A DNA stretch of 64,000 nucleotides from an uncultured Opitutia bacterium (GCA_903900845.1 CAIUOU010000167.1:33822-97821), one strand, 5' to 3'. Counted from the stretch's first letter, positions 44,888-55,510 are shown. The notes: a model not told the origin generated them from the letters alone. Made by a program: numbers and translations.

Positions 44888-45844
44888 TCAGGCGGCGAAG
44901 GGGATCGGATGCGTCGGCGACACGGGCGCCGATCCGGGCAGTCGCGCGCGGTAGCGCGTCGGCGATTCGCCGGCGAAGCGCCGGAAGACCCGGTTGAACT
45001 GCGAGAGCGACTGGAAACCGGCCTCGTACGCCGCCTCGCTGATCCGCGTGTGCGGATTGAGCAGCATCTGCTTGGTCCGCTCGATCCGGGCGCGGGCCAC
45101 ATAATGCGTGAACGTGAGCCCGGTGGCCGCCTTGAAGACCTTGCAGAAGTAAAACGCGCTCATGTTCGCCGAACGCGCGACCTGGTCGAGCGAGAGGGGC
45201 TCGCCGAGGTGCGTCGCGATGAACGCGCGGGCCTTCGCGGCCGCCGGCGGCTCCGCGGCGGCGGACCGGATCATCAGCTCGTTGCTGAGCAGCGACAGGT
45301 GCTGCGCGAAACTCGCCAGCAGCCGCAGCGCCGCATGGTAGCGCGCCTTGGGGAGCACGCGCGTCTCAAAGTAAGCCCGCCGCAGCAGTTCAACATCCAC
45401 GCTGGCCCGCCAGCGGGCCAGCTCGGCCAACGCGGCGCGGAACCCTTGTTCGGTGGGAGGTTGGGTCATCACCTGCCCGGTCTGCAGGTAGGCGATGATC
45501 TGCTCCCCCACCCGCACCGGCACCACCGACTCCGCCAGCCCGGCGAAGCAGCGCACCGTCTTGCCCTCCGCGCCGGGCTCCCGCTCAACCTCCTGCTGCA
45601 CCTGCAGGCACGAGGCGCAGGTCCGGCTCGACCCCGTCAAGATCACGCAGAGCCGGTTGGTTTGCTTCGCCCCGTGGAGCGGGGGCTGGAAGGAGCCCGC
45701 CTCCCGCAGGACCAGCGGCAGGCCGGTCGCGGTCTGGAAGGCATCCTGGTAGTCGCGGAAAATCTCGGATTGGCGCAGGCGGGCGACGACGTCGTCGCCC
45801 CGGTGGGACGCGGGAGCGCTCGGGGCGCAGTGGGTCGCTTGCAT
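44888..45844 (-). CDS. PocR-domain AraC-family transcriptional regulator
   Basis: 318 residues. Residues 25-195 match the PocR sensory domain (FQTATGLPLVLREAG, then CASCLQVQQEVE, CFAGLAESVVPV and IAYLQTGQVM), which has a Cys-x-x-Cys that may bind a ligand or redox signal. The C-terminal ~100 residues hold two AraC HTH motifs (SLDQVARSANMSAFYFCKVFK and ISEAAYEAGFQSLSQFNRVFR). PocR proteins often sense small hydrocarbon-derived compounds. It lies directly upstream of the oxidase run on the same strand (113 bp) and is divergent from the histidine kinase cluster. Confidence 0.88.
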   Translation of the reverse strand: MQATHCAPSAPASHRGDDVVARLRQSEIFRDYQDAFQTATGLPLVLREAGSFQPPLHGAKQTNRLCVILTGSSRTCASCLQVQQEVEREPGAEGKTVRCFAGLAESVVPVRVGEQIIAYLQTGQVMTQPPTEQGFRAALAELARWRASVDVELLRRAYFETRVLPKARYHAALRLLASFAQHLSLLSNELMIRSAAAEPPAAAKARAFIATHLGEPLSLDQVARSANMSAFYFCKVFKAATGLTFTHYVARARIERTKQMLLNPHTRISEAAYEAGFQSLSQFNRVFRRFAGESPTRYRARLPGSAPVSPTHPIPFAA

Positions 45845-45904
45845 GGCGTCCCCAGCATAACGCCGTCTCCCCGCGCGGGATATTGGAGCCGCGGCGGCAT
45901 CTCG

Positions 45905-45921
45905 CTAGGGAAATTCCCTAG
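45905..45921. promoter_or_regulatory. Perfect 17-bp palindrome between PocR/AraC and the kinase cluster
   Basis: CTAGGGAAATTCCCTAG, 8-bp arms around one central A, sits in the 146-bp divergent region, 61 bp from the AraC start and 70 bp from the kinase start. It has the form of a dimeric regulator site, for example for a LuxR-type response regulator such as the one encoded at 48695. Confidence 0.5.
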
Positions 45922-45990
45922 ATCCGGCGCCGGGCGCGACGGCCCTTGCCGAGTACCGCGGTTTGGCCCACCTAAGAACTCCCCGCCCGC

Positions 45991-47193
45991 ATGCCGAATC
46001 CAATCCCGCCGGCACCCTCCGACGCCTCCGCCACCGACCGGGAACTGCGCGAACTCAAGGCCGCCCTCGACGCGCATTCGATCGTCGCCATCACCGACCC
46101 CGCTGGCCGCATCACCCACGCGAACGACAAATTCTGCGCGATCTCGGGCTACGCCCGCGAAGAGTTGATCGGCCGGGACCACCGCATCATCAGTTCCGGC
46201 CACCATCCGCCGGAGTTCTTCCGCGAGCTCTGGGCCACCATCGGTCGCGGCCGGGTCTGGCGCGGCGAGATCCGCAACCGCGCCAAGGACGGCACGCTCT
46301 ACTGGGTCGACACCACGATCTTCCCCTTCGTCGACGCGCACGGTCGCCCGGCACAGTACGTCGCGATCCGCACCGACATCACCCGGCGCAAGGCCTACGA
46401 GGCCGAGCTCCGCCAGGTGGCCTCCGAGCTGGCCGAGAAAAACAAGGAGCTCGAGGCGATCGTCTACACCGTCTCGCACGACCTGCGCTCGCCGCTCGTG
46501 AATGTGCAGGGCTTCGGCCAGCAGCTGAATCGCGCCTGCGACGCGATCCGGCAGGCGCTGGCTGAGGCCGGACCCGGGGGCGCGGTGCCCGCCCGGCGCC
46601 TCGAATCGGCGGTGGGCGCCACCATTCCCCAGGCGCTGCGCTTCATCAACGCCGGCGTGCAGAAGATGGAGTCGCTCCTCGCGGGGCTCCTACGCTACTC
46701 GCGGCTGGGCCGCGTCGCCCTCCAGATCCGGCCGCTCAACGTCAACGGGGTCCTCACCGAGATCCTCGCCGCGATGCGCTTCCAGCTCGACGAGGCCGGC
46801 GCCAGGGTGAGCGTGGAACCGCTGCCGGTCTGCCGCGCCGACCACGCGCAGACCAGCCAGGTGTTCGCCAACCTGCTGGACAACGCGCTCAAGTACCGCC
46901 GGCCGGACCGCCCCCTGCGGATCACGGTCACCGGCCGCGTCGTCGGCGGCGAGGCGATCTACGCCGTCGCCGACAACGGCATCGGCATCGCGCCGGAACA
47001 CCAGGCCAAGGTCTTCGAGATGTTCCACCGGCTGGATCCCGAGGCGACCTCCGGCGAGGGCTTGGGCCTCGCGATCGCGCAACGGGTGCTCGAGCGGCAG
47101 CAAGGCCGGATTTGGGTTGAGAGCACCGCCGGCGAGGGGTCCATTTTCCACCTCTCGCTGCCCGCGCTCGACGGGGCGGCGAGCCCACCATGA
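45991..47193 (+). CDS. PAS-domain sensor histidine kinase
   Basis: 400 residues, no transmembrane helix, so cytosolic. PAS/PAC domain (about 22-135, [20 protein letters not shown] and [15 protein letters not shown]), a HisKA domain with His163 in [12 protein letters not shown], and an ATPase domain with N box [12 protein letters not shown]1 DNGIGI and G2 [18 protein letters not shown]. The family includes phytochrome-like kinases paired with small receivers. Its stop overlaps the start of the receiver gene (ATGA), its most likely partner. Confidence 0.92.
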   Translation: MPNPIPPAPSDASATDRELRELKAALDAHSIVAITDPAGRITHANDKFCAISGYAREELIGRDHRIISSGHHPPEFFRELWATIGRGRVWRGEIRNRAKDGTLYWVDTTIFPFVDAHGRPAQYVAIRTDITRRKAYEAELRQVASELAEKNKELEAIVYTVSHDLRSPLVNVQGFGQQLNRACDAIRQALAEAGPGGAVPARRLESAVGATIPQALRFINAGVQKMESLLAGLLRYSRLGRVALQIRPLNVNGVLTEILAAMRFQLDEAGARVSVEPLPVCRADHAQTSQVFANLLDNALKYRRPDRPLRITVTGRVVGGEAIYAVADNGIGIAPEHQAKVFEMFHRLDPEATSGEGLGLAIAQRVLERQQGRIWVESTAGEGSIFHLSLPALDGAASPP

Positions 47194-47621
47194 CGCCCAC
47201 GCCCACCATACTTATCGTCGATGATGACGAGGGGCACGCCATCCTCATCCGGGAAAACCTCGAGGCCGCGGGACTCTCCAACCGCATCCGCCATTTCCGG
47301 GACGGCCAGGCGATCCTCGATTTCTTTTTCAAGGATCGCCCCGCCCCGGGCGACGCGTTCCTCCTGCTCCTCGATATCCGCATGCCCAAGGTGGACGGCA
47401 TCGAGGTGCTCCGCCGCATCAAGGCCGACCCTAACCTGCGGAAGCTGCCGGTCATCATGCTCACGACCACCGATGACTCGCGGGAGATCGTCCGCTGCCA
47501 CGAGCTCGGCTGCAGCGTGTACATGCAGAAACCGGTGGACTACGACCGCTTCTCCGAGGCCATCCGGCGCCTCGGCGGCTTCGTGCCTTTCCTTCAGATC
47601 CCCCGGCTGAGCGCCGGTTGA
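47190..47621 (+). CDS. Stand-alone response regulator (Rcp1-like receiver)
   Basis: 143 residues, receiver only: acidic pocket VDDDEGH, phospho-acceptor Asp62 in [12 protein letters not shown], Thr and Lys switch residues in MLTTTDDS and QKPVDY. It matches the cyanobacterial Rcp1 type that lacks an output domain and hands phosphate on. ATGA overlap with the kinase gene indicates coupled translation. Confidence 0.92.
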   Translation: MTPTPTILIVDDDEGHAILIRENLEAAGLSNRIRHFRDGQAILDFFFKDRPAPGDAFLLLLDIRMPKVDGIEVLRRIKADPNLRKLPVIMLTTTDDSREIVRCHELGCSVYMQKPVDYDRFSEAIRRLGGFVPFLQIPRLSAG

Positions 47622-47636
47622 GCCGGCTCCGCGCCC

Positions 47637-48698
47637 GTGGAAAACGCGACGTCCACCCCGGAGCTGCTGGTCGTCGACGACGACGAGGGCCTGCGTCTGC
47701 TCATGACGGACAGCCTGCGCGCCGAGGGGTACGCGGTGGAGACCGCGGCTGACGCCCGCGAGACCCTGGCGCGACTCGATCGCCGCCCGCCCGACCTGCT
47801 GGTGCTGGACCTCAAGCTGCCGGACGGCGGCGGCCCGGAGCTGATCGCCCGGCTGCAGCGGGACCGCCCGGCGGTGCCTTTCGTGGTGGTGACGGGCCGC
47901 GGCGACGAGAAGGCCGCGGTCGAGGTGATGAAGCAGGGAGCGCTCGACTACGTGATGAAGGACTCGGAACTGCTGGGGCACCTCCCCGCGGTTGTGCGCC
48001 GGGCCCTGGACGCGGTCGCCCGCGACCGCGCGCTCCAGGCCGCGCAGGCCGAGCACCGCCGGCTTGAGCGCGAGATCATCGACATCAGCGAGCGCGAGCG
48101 CCACAGCATCGGCGCCGACCTGCACGACAACCTCGGCCAGCAGCTCACCGCCCTCGAGCTGATGTGCACGCTGGCGAAGGGTGACGCCTCCTCGCACCGC
48201 GAGCTGGCAGAGAGGCTCGACACGATGAGCCGGATGCTGCGCGAGGCCGTCGCGCAGACCCGCTTCCTCGCGCGCGGCCTCGTGCCCGTCGGGGCCGAGC
48301 CGGACGCGCTGCAGCTGGGGCTCGCCGAGCTGGCGGAACGAACCGACACGCTCGGCAAGCTGCGCTGCACCTTCGAGTGCCCGCAGCCGGTGGCGCTGCC
48401 GGACCCGTTCATCGCCGGACATCTTTACCGCATCGCGCAGGAGGCGGTGAACAACGGGTGCAAGCACGCGCGCGCGCGCCACATCGTCATCCGCCTCGAG
48501 GAAACCTCCGGTCGCCTGCAACTCTCGGTGCGGGACGACGGCCATGGCCTGCCGTCCGCCCGCGCCGAACGGGCGGACGGCATCGGCCTGCGCGTCATGC
48601 GCCACCGCGCCAATGTCATCGGCGCGCGGCTCGCCGTCGATTCGCCGCGTGGCGGGGGAGTCGCCGTGCGCTGCTCCCTGCCCTCGCCCGCAACATGA
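47637..48698 (+). CDS. Hybrid receiver / HisKA_3 histidine kinase
   Basis: 353 residues: N-terminal receiver (about 8-125, Asp58 in LLVLDLKLPDGGG), a coiled linker, then HisKA_3 dimerisation domain with His163 in GADLHDNLGQQLTALELM and an HATPase_c domain (HLYRIAQEAVNNGCKHA, DDGHGLP, GIGLRVMRHRANVIGA). This is the NarX/DegS kinase class, which phosphorylates LuxR-type regulators, here probably the next gene. A receiver in front of the kinase allows input from the upstream PAS kinase. Starts with GTG, 16 bp after the receiver gene. Confidence 0.9.
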   Translation: MENATSTPELLVVDDDEGLRLLMTDSLRAEGYAVETAADARETLARLDRRPPDLLVLDLKLPDGGGPELIARLQRDRPAVPFVVVTGRGDEKAAVEVMKQGALDYVMKDSELLGHLPAVVRRALDAVARDRALQAAQAEHRRLEREIIDISERERHSIGADLHDNLGQQLTALELMCTLAKGDASSHRELAERLDTMSRMLREAVAQTRFLARGLVPVGAEPDALQLGLAELAERTDTLGKLRCTFECPQPVALPDPFIAGHLYRIAQEAVNNGCKHARARHIVIRLEETSGRLQLSVRDDGHGLPSARAERADGIGLRVMRHRANVIGARLAVDSPRGGGVAVRCSLPSPAT

Positions 48699-49396
48699 AA
48701 CGCCCGGCCGAGACCCCGCCGAAGGACGTCCCCGCACCAGTACGGAAACGCGTGCTGCTGGTGGACGACCATCCGTTCATGCGGGCCGGGCTCCGGCAAC
48801 TCATCGACCGCCAGCCGGACCTCATGGTGAGCGGCGAGGCCGGAAATCCCGCGGAGGCATTCCAGCAACTCGCGCGCGGCGTGCCCGACCTGATCCTGAC
48901 CGACCTCACCATGCCGGGCCGCGGCGGCCTCGAGTTTCTCCGCGACCTGCGCGCCGCCCACGAGAGGATGCCGATCCTGGTGGTCTCGATGCACGACGAG
49001 GGCGTCTACGCGGAACGCGCTCTGCGCGCCGGCGCCCGGGGCTACATCATGAAGGAGGCCGGCGGGGAGAACCTGCTGGCCGCCATCCGGCGCGTGCTGG
49101 ACGGCGAGGTCTACGTCAGCGCGCGGATGTCGGCCCGCATCCTCGACGCCCTTTCCGCCGGGCGTCCGCGGGGCTCCCGTTCGCCGATCGAGCAGCTCAC
49201 CGACCGGGAATTCGAGGTCTTCCAGCTGATCGGCCTGGGCAAGAGCACCCGGGAGATCGCGGCGGAGCTGCACCTCAGCCCCAAGACCGTCGACGTCCAC
49301 CGCGCCCACATCAAGGAGAAGCTCGGCCTGCGCGACGTCACCGCGCTGATCCGCCACGCGGTGCGCTGGGTGGAGACGCGGCCGGAAGGCGAGTGA
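48695..49396 (+). CDS. LuxR/NarL-family response regulator
   Basis: 233 residues: receiver (about 18-135; LLVDDHPFMRAGL, Asp70 in ILTDLTMPG, Lys in YIMKEAGG) and a LuxR HTH (about 165-230; LTDREFEVFQLIGLGKSTREIAAELHLS). It follows the hybrid kinase with ATGA overlap and is the probable output of the cluster. Its binding site could be the palindrome at 45905-45921, which is untested. Confidence 0.93.
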   Translation: MKRPAETPPKDVPAPVRKRVLLVDDHPFMRAGLRQLIDRQPDLMVSGEAGNPAEAFQQLARGVPDLILTDLTMPGRGGLEFLRDLRAAHERMPILVVSMHDEGVYAERALRAGARGYIMKEAGGENLLAAIRRVLDGEVYVSARMSARILDALSAGRPRGSRSPIEQLTDREFEVFQLIGLGKSTREIAAELHLSPKTVDVHRAHIKEKLGLRDVTALIRHAVRWVETRPEGE

Positions 49397-49409
49397 GCGC
49401 GGCCGCGCG

Positions 49410-50609
49410 TCAATGCCGCGCGGCCGCGAGATGCTGGCGGAGCAGGTCCTGGCCGTAGTCGTTGCCGTTCGGCGTGCGCACGACCACGTGGATGTGCTCG
49501 CGTCCCGGGCGGCGCGGATCGGCGGCGAGGTGCCGGAGGTTCGCCGGCCGCTGGTGGTCGAACTCGATCAGCACCACCGGGCTGTGTATCCGATAATAAA
49601 ACACACTGTCCTCTCGATCCCCGCCGATCCAGGCGAAATGCGTGCGGTCGAGCTGCGCCCGCACCTCCTCGAGCTTAACCCGGGCATGGCCGTCGGCGAG
49701 GTTGCCCGTATGCAGGGCGATGAGGTCCAGCAGCGCCGCGCGCTGAGCCGGATCGAGCGCCTTCGCCGGGATCCCGGCGTAATCGAGCACCACGTTGTCG
49801 CGAAACGCCTCGGTGAGGTTGTCGTTGCCGTCCTTCTCCGGCCGCAGCACCGCCCGGCGGCGCTGCTCCTCCGTCAGCGACCGGCGCAGGGCAAGGCCCG
49901 CATCCTGCTCCGCCCGCAGGATCGAGACGCCGCGGTGCAAACCGGCGCGCGCGGTCACCGGCTCGGAGCCGACGAACACCGGCGACATCACCACCTGGTC
50001 GCCCAGCACGAAGTAATTGATGATGAGGTGGTGGCCGTCCACCTGCCAACCCCACGGCCGGTCGGCCGAGGGTTCGCCCATCACGGTGATCCAATACAGC
50101 CACTCGCCGTACTCCTCGAAATTATTGTTGTTCAGCTCACCGAGGGTGTGGTTCAGCCGCATGATGTCGCGGGCGAGATCCAGCCCCTTGGCGCTCAGGC
50201 CCGCGCGCATGAGACCGAAGGCCGCGGCGCGCTGGGCCTCATCCATCTCCTGGAAGCTCACCCCTTGGCGCACGTAGAAGTGCTGGTTCATCCACTTGCG
50301 CCACTCGGGATCCTCGATCGGGAAAACCGTCTTCGCCCGCTGGGCCGGCGTGAGCGCGGCCAGGAAGGCCCGGGCCGCCTCGCGCACGGGTCCGGTACTC
50401 ACGCCGGTGGAACGCACCGGGAACAGACCGGGCTCGACGGCACCTCGGGCGGTTACCCCGCGGAAGGCCTCGGCCAGCCCTTTCGTCTCCGCCTCGCGCG
50501 ACTGGCGCGTGAAACGCTGGTAACGCGTCTCGCTCGTGGGCGCGGGCTGGGCCTGCAGGGGAAGCGCGACGGCGAGGATCGTGGCGGCGAAGGGCAATCT
50601 GGGGATCAT
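49410..50609 (-). CDS. Secreted DUF3500 protein
   Basis: 399 residues: signal peptide (1-20), then the DUF3500 domain to the end, with DGHHLIINYFVLGDQV, FVGSEP, SVFYYRIHSPVVLIEFDH and the C-terminal REHIHVVVRTPNGNDYG. Function is unknown; the conserved His residues suggest a metal or catalytic site. It begins 3 nt after the presumed 3' end of rnpB on the same strand and has no space for a promoter of its own, so it may depend on read-through from rnpB. The neighbour on the other side is convergent. Confidence 0.82.
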   Translation of the reverse strand: MIPRLPFAATILAVALPLQAQPAPTSETRYQRFTRQSREAETKGLAEAFRGVTARGAVEPGLFPVRSTGVSTGPVREAARAFLAALTPAQRAKTVFPIEDPEWRKWMNQHFYVRQGVSFQEMDEAQRAAAFGLMRAGLSAKGLDLARDIMRLNHTLGELNNNNFEEYGEWLYWITVMGEPSADRPWGWQVDGHHLIINYFVLGDQVVMSPVFVGSEPVTARAGLHRGVSILRAEQDAGLALRRSLTEEQRRRAVLRPEKDGNDNLTEAFRDNVVLDYAGIPAKALDPAQRAALLDLIALHTGNLADGHARVKLEEVRAQLDRTHFAWIGGDREDSVFYYRIHSPVVLIEFDHQRPANLRHLAADPRRPGREHIHVVVRTPNGNDYGQDLLRQHLAAARH

Positions 50610-50612
50610 GGG

Positions 50613-51087
50613 AAAAAATGCTTTGGGGCCGGTAAGCCGGATTTTGTCCCGCGCCTTGCGGCGCGGCGGTCGTCATTTCTCTCGACCCGGCCTCGCGGCC
50701 GGACGCCCGGGGCCGGACCGCCGAAGCGGGACGACACCGGATGCGACTTACCCGTGGCTATGGGACGGGCCGCCCAGCCACCTATTTAGTCTTGCACCGG
50801 ACGGGGTTTTTCCTGCCGCCGCGCTCGCGCGCGACGCGGTGGGCTCTTACCCCACCTTTTCACCCTTACCTGCCGCGCGCCCGAAGGCCCGCGGCCGGCG
50901 GTATATTCTCTGTGACACTATCCATCGACGCGCCTTGAAACGCGCCGCCCGCGCTTGCGGTGAAACTCGCGCGGCGTCCTGCCCTATGGTGTCCGGACTT
51001 TCCTCTCCGAATTTCTCGGCGGGCGCGGCGTTACCCGCGCCTTGGGATCAAAGAACTCGGAGCGACGGCCTGGCCCCAAAGCAACTT
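50613..51087 (-). ncRNA. rnpB: RNase P RNA (bacterial class A)
   Basis: The conserved 5' core GAGGAAAGTCCGGACACC and ATAGGGCAGG, the central GGTAAGGGTGAAAAGGTG and GGTAAGAGCCCACCG, the GCAAGACTAAATAGG segment and the 3' core ACAAAATCCGGCTTACC occur in the right order on the minus strand. P1 is a 12-bp helix between 51072-51083 and 50619-50630, so the ends are well bounded; six T follow at the 3' end. The L15 loop reads AGGAAAAACC where E. coli has CGGUAAACU, so the GGU that pairs with tRNA CCA is GGA here. It matures tRNA 5' ends with the RnpA protein. Confidence 0.93.
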
Positions 51088-51139
51088 GAAGGGAGCCGCG
51101 ATCGGGCGCGCTGGCAAGCGCGCCGGCGCGCATCGTCCG

Positions 51140-51859
51140 TCAGGACTCCCAGTAGACGATGCGACCGCACTGGTCGCAGGTGGGAAGCTGGGCGACCGGA
51201 TCCACGGTTTTTCCGCGGGCGGCGGACTCGACCTCGCTCGAGACCTTCAGGTGGCAGCCGCCGCACTTGCCCGCATGGATGGAGACGACGGCGGGCAGAT
51301 TGCGCGCCGCGATGCGATCGTAGACGCGAAGGCGCATCGGCTCGACGGGCGTGCGCGCCGCGGCGACCTCAGCCTGGGCCGTGGTGAGTTCGGCGCGCAG
51401 ATTGGCATCGCGCTCGCGGAGCGTGGCGAGGCGGGACTCGTGGCCCGCAATATTGGCCTTGAGCACGGCCTCGGCGGCGGCGAACCGCGCTTTGGCGCCA
51501 TCGATCGCGTACATCACCTCAAGCTCCTTGCCCTCGAACTCCGCGATCGCGGCCTGGGTCAGCTCGATCTGGTGGCCCATGGCCTGGTACTCGTCGTTCT
51601 TGCGGATCGAAAGCTGCTGCGTCCGGTACTGGGCGAGTTTGGTCTCGGTGGAGCCGATCTCGGTCTCAAGGGACTTCTTGCGCACCTCGAGATCGCGCAA
51701 CTCGGTGCGGGCGGTCTCGATGGCGGCCTTCTCCGAGGCGATCTTCCGTTCAACCTGCGCGACTTCGTCGGGGACAGCCTTGAGTTGCGACTCGAGGGCG
51801 TGGCGCTTGAGGTCACGGTCCTGCAGGATAAGGAGGTTTTGCAGTACCGGAGTGAGCAT
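51140..51859 (-). CDS. Coiled-coil / C4 zinc-ribbon protein (CT398-like)
   Basis: 239 residues: a long helical hairpin (about 15-180, LESQLKAVPDEVAQVERKIA and ELTTAQAEVAAARTP) and a C-terminal zinc ribbon with CGGCH and CDQCGRIVYW. This layout matches chlamydial CT398 and related proteins, which interact with sigma-54 and type III components there; in other bacteria the role is unknown. Start set at MLTPVLQN. It is upstream of rnpB on the same strand, with 52 bp between. Confidence 0.82.
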   Translation of the reverse strand: MLTPVLQNLLILQDRDLKRHALESQLKAVPDEVAQVERKIASEKAAIETARTELRDLEVRKKSLETEIGSTETKLAQYRTQQLSIRKNDEYQAMGHQIELTQAAIAEFEGKELEVMYAIDGAKARFAAAEAVLKANIAGHESRLATLRERDANLRAELTTAQAEVAAARTPVEPMRLRVYDRIAARNLPAVVSIHAGKCGGCHLKVSSEVESAARGKTVDPVAQLPTCDQCGRIVYWES

Positions 51860-51915
51860 GCTCGCGAATCTGCCCGCGGCCCTAAACCGGTCAAACGAAA
51901 GGTGGACCGCCGGAG

Positions 51916-52178
51916 CCTGTCCCCTTGCCGGAAACGGCGCCGGCGGATCGATGCGACCTGTTCCTCCGGAAACACACCACAACCTGTCCCTCTATTGGCG
52001 GGCCCAGGGAAAGTTCGCCCGGCCGACCGCCCATAACCTGTCCCCACGTCCGACCTCAGCCCTGCTTTCAGGAACCCATAGCCTGTCCCCAGCGCCGCCT
52101 GCACCTAACCTGACCCCGGTGCCTGCACCCGCCCCCGCATTGCCTGTCCCCGCATTGCCACCGCCATAGCCTGTCCCC
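51916..52178. repeat. Cluster of CCTGTCCCC repeats in a 577-bp gene-free region
   Basis: Exact CCTGTCCCC at 51916, 52037, 52082, 52143 and 52170, plus degenerate copies at 51957 (CCTGTTCC), 51983 (CCTGTCCCT) and 52109 (CCTGACCCC). Three have the longer form CCATA(A/G)CCTGTCCCC. Spacings are irregular (26-54 bp). The stretch has no plausible coding frame and lies between a zinc-ribbon gene and gyrB. It is not a CRISPR array: repeats are too short and spacing varies. Confidence 0.75.
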
Positions 52179-52200
52179 CTGCCCGATGGACGTTTCGATG

Positions 52201-52239
52201 TTCGCTCAAAGAGCGAAACTTATGCGCCAAGTTGGCGCA
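52201..52239. promoter_or_regulatory. Two tandem perfect dyads upstream of gyrB
   Basis: TTCGCTC-AAA-GAGCGAA (52201-52217) is followed 5 bp later by TGCGCCAA-G-TTGGCGCA (52223-52239). Both arms are perfect. They lie just after the repeat cluster and 198 bp before the gyrB start. The rest of the region to 52436 has only A/T tracts (T8 at 52344-52351) and no clear terminator or promoter that I can defend. Confidence 0.45.
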
Positions 52240-52427
52240 AATCGCCGATCCAGGCCCTCGCGAACCGCCTTCAAGCCGCCGTTCCCACTACCCCTCGATC
52301 CCCGGCACGTTTTATCGCGAAAGAAAGGGCGTTTCCGGCCCGTTTTTTTTGTCAAAAAACCCTCGCCTAAAACGCCCCGCGGCGAGAGAAATTCCCTTTC
52401 ATTCTCGGCCGCAAAAAAACCCGCTAA

Positions 52428-54980
<2,553 letters not shown>

Positions 54981-54988
54981 GGAAGCAG

Positions 54989-55027
54989 AAGCGCGAAGAA
55001 GCGAAGGAACGCAAAGGTTCGCGAAGA
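54989..55027 (+). repeat. Left 39-bp inverted repeat of the GxxExxY unit
   Basis: Begins AAGCGCGAAGAAGCG, 8 bp after the gyrB stop, and ends 2 bp before the GxxExxY start. It is non-coding. Composed of imperfect GCGAAG-like direct sub-repeats. Confidence 0.75.
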
Positions 55028-55029
55028 AA

Positions 55030-55491
55030 ATGCAACGAGTGGTTGTTCCCGAACACATCGAGGCGATGGCCCGTGACGCCGTGGATTCCGCGCTCACGGT
55101 GCATCGCACGCTGGGTCCGGGATTGCTCGAGAGCGCCTACCGCGACTGCCTGCAGTTGGAGCTGTCCTCGCGCGGTCATCACATCGACCGCGAACAAGTG
55201 CTCCCGATCACCTATCGCGGCCAGATCGTGCCTCGCGCCTACCGCACGGATCTGCTCGTTGACCGGCTTCTCTTGATCGAACTGAAGGCGATTGAAGCGA
55301 TCCAGCCCGTCCACCGCGTCCAACTTTCCACCTACCTTCGGCTGCAGCGTCTCCCGCTTGGGCTGCTGATCAACTTCAACGTGCCGCTCCTCAAGGAGGG
55401 CCTCCACCGCATCCTGAACCTCGATTTCCAAACCGAGGTCCCCGCCTCCTCCTTGGCGAACCTTGGCGCCCCTTCGCGTCTTCGCGCTTAG
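55030..55491 (+). CDS. GxxExxY family protein
   Basis: 153 residues with the family-naming motif GLLESAYRDCL (31-41), and conserved VHRTLGPG, REQVLPITYRG, RTDLLVDRLLLIELKA (PD-(D/E)XK-like acidic and Lys residues) and NFNVPLLKEG. The fold is thought to be nuclease-like, but function is unknown. The last 13 residues (SLANLGAPSRLRA) are encoded by the right inverted repeat. It interrupts the gyrB-gyrA pair and shows signs of being mobile cargo. Confidence 0.9.
   Translation: MQRVVVPEHIEAMARDAVDSALTVHRTLGPGLLESAYRDCLQLELSSRGHHIDREQVLPITYRGQIVPRAYRTDLLVDRLLLIELKAIEAIQPVHRVQLSTYLRLQRLPLGLLINFNVPLLKEGLHRILNLDFQTEVPASSLANLGAPSRLRA
55451..55489 (-). repeat. Right 39-bp inverted repeat of the GxxExxY unit
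   Basis: Reverse complement of the left repeat with 6 mismatches. It overlaps the 3' end of the GxxExxY gene and ends 22 bp before gyrA. Confidence 0.75.
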
Positions 55492-55510
55492 TCCGCAACC
55501 CTCTCCCTGA

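Larger units (their letters stand above)
54989..55489. mobile_element. Inverted-repeat-bounded GxxExxY unit between gyrB and gyrA
   Basis: A 501-bp unit containing the GxxExxY gene, bounded by 39-bp inverted repeats that match at 33 of 39 positions. It sits in the otherwise short gyrB-gyrA gap: without it the two genes would be about 30 bp apart. There is no transposase inside and no obvious target duplication. It looks like a small non-autonomous mobile unit carrying one gene. Confidence 0.65.

Noticed and set aside
51916..52178. Repeat cluster as a CRISPR array
   Set aside because: Repeats are only 9-15 bp, degenerate, with uneven spacers, and no cas genes are near.
52328..52351. GGGC...GCCC followed by T8 upstream of gyrB as a terminator
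   Set aside because: Only four base pairs with a 7-nt loop, and no gene on the plus strand ends upstream; insufficient support.
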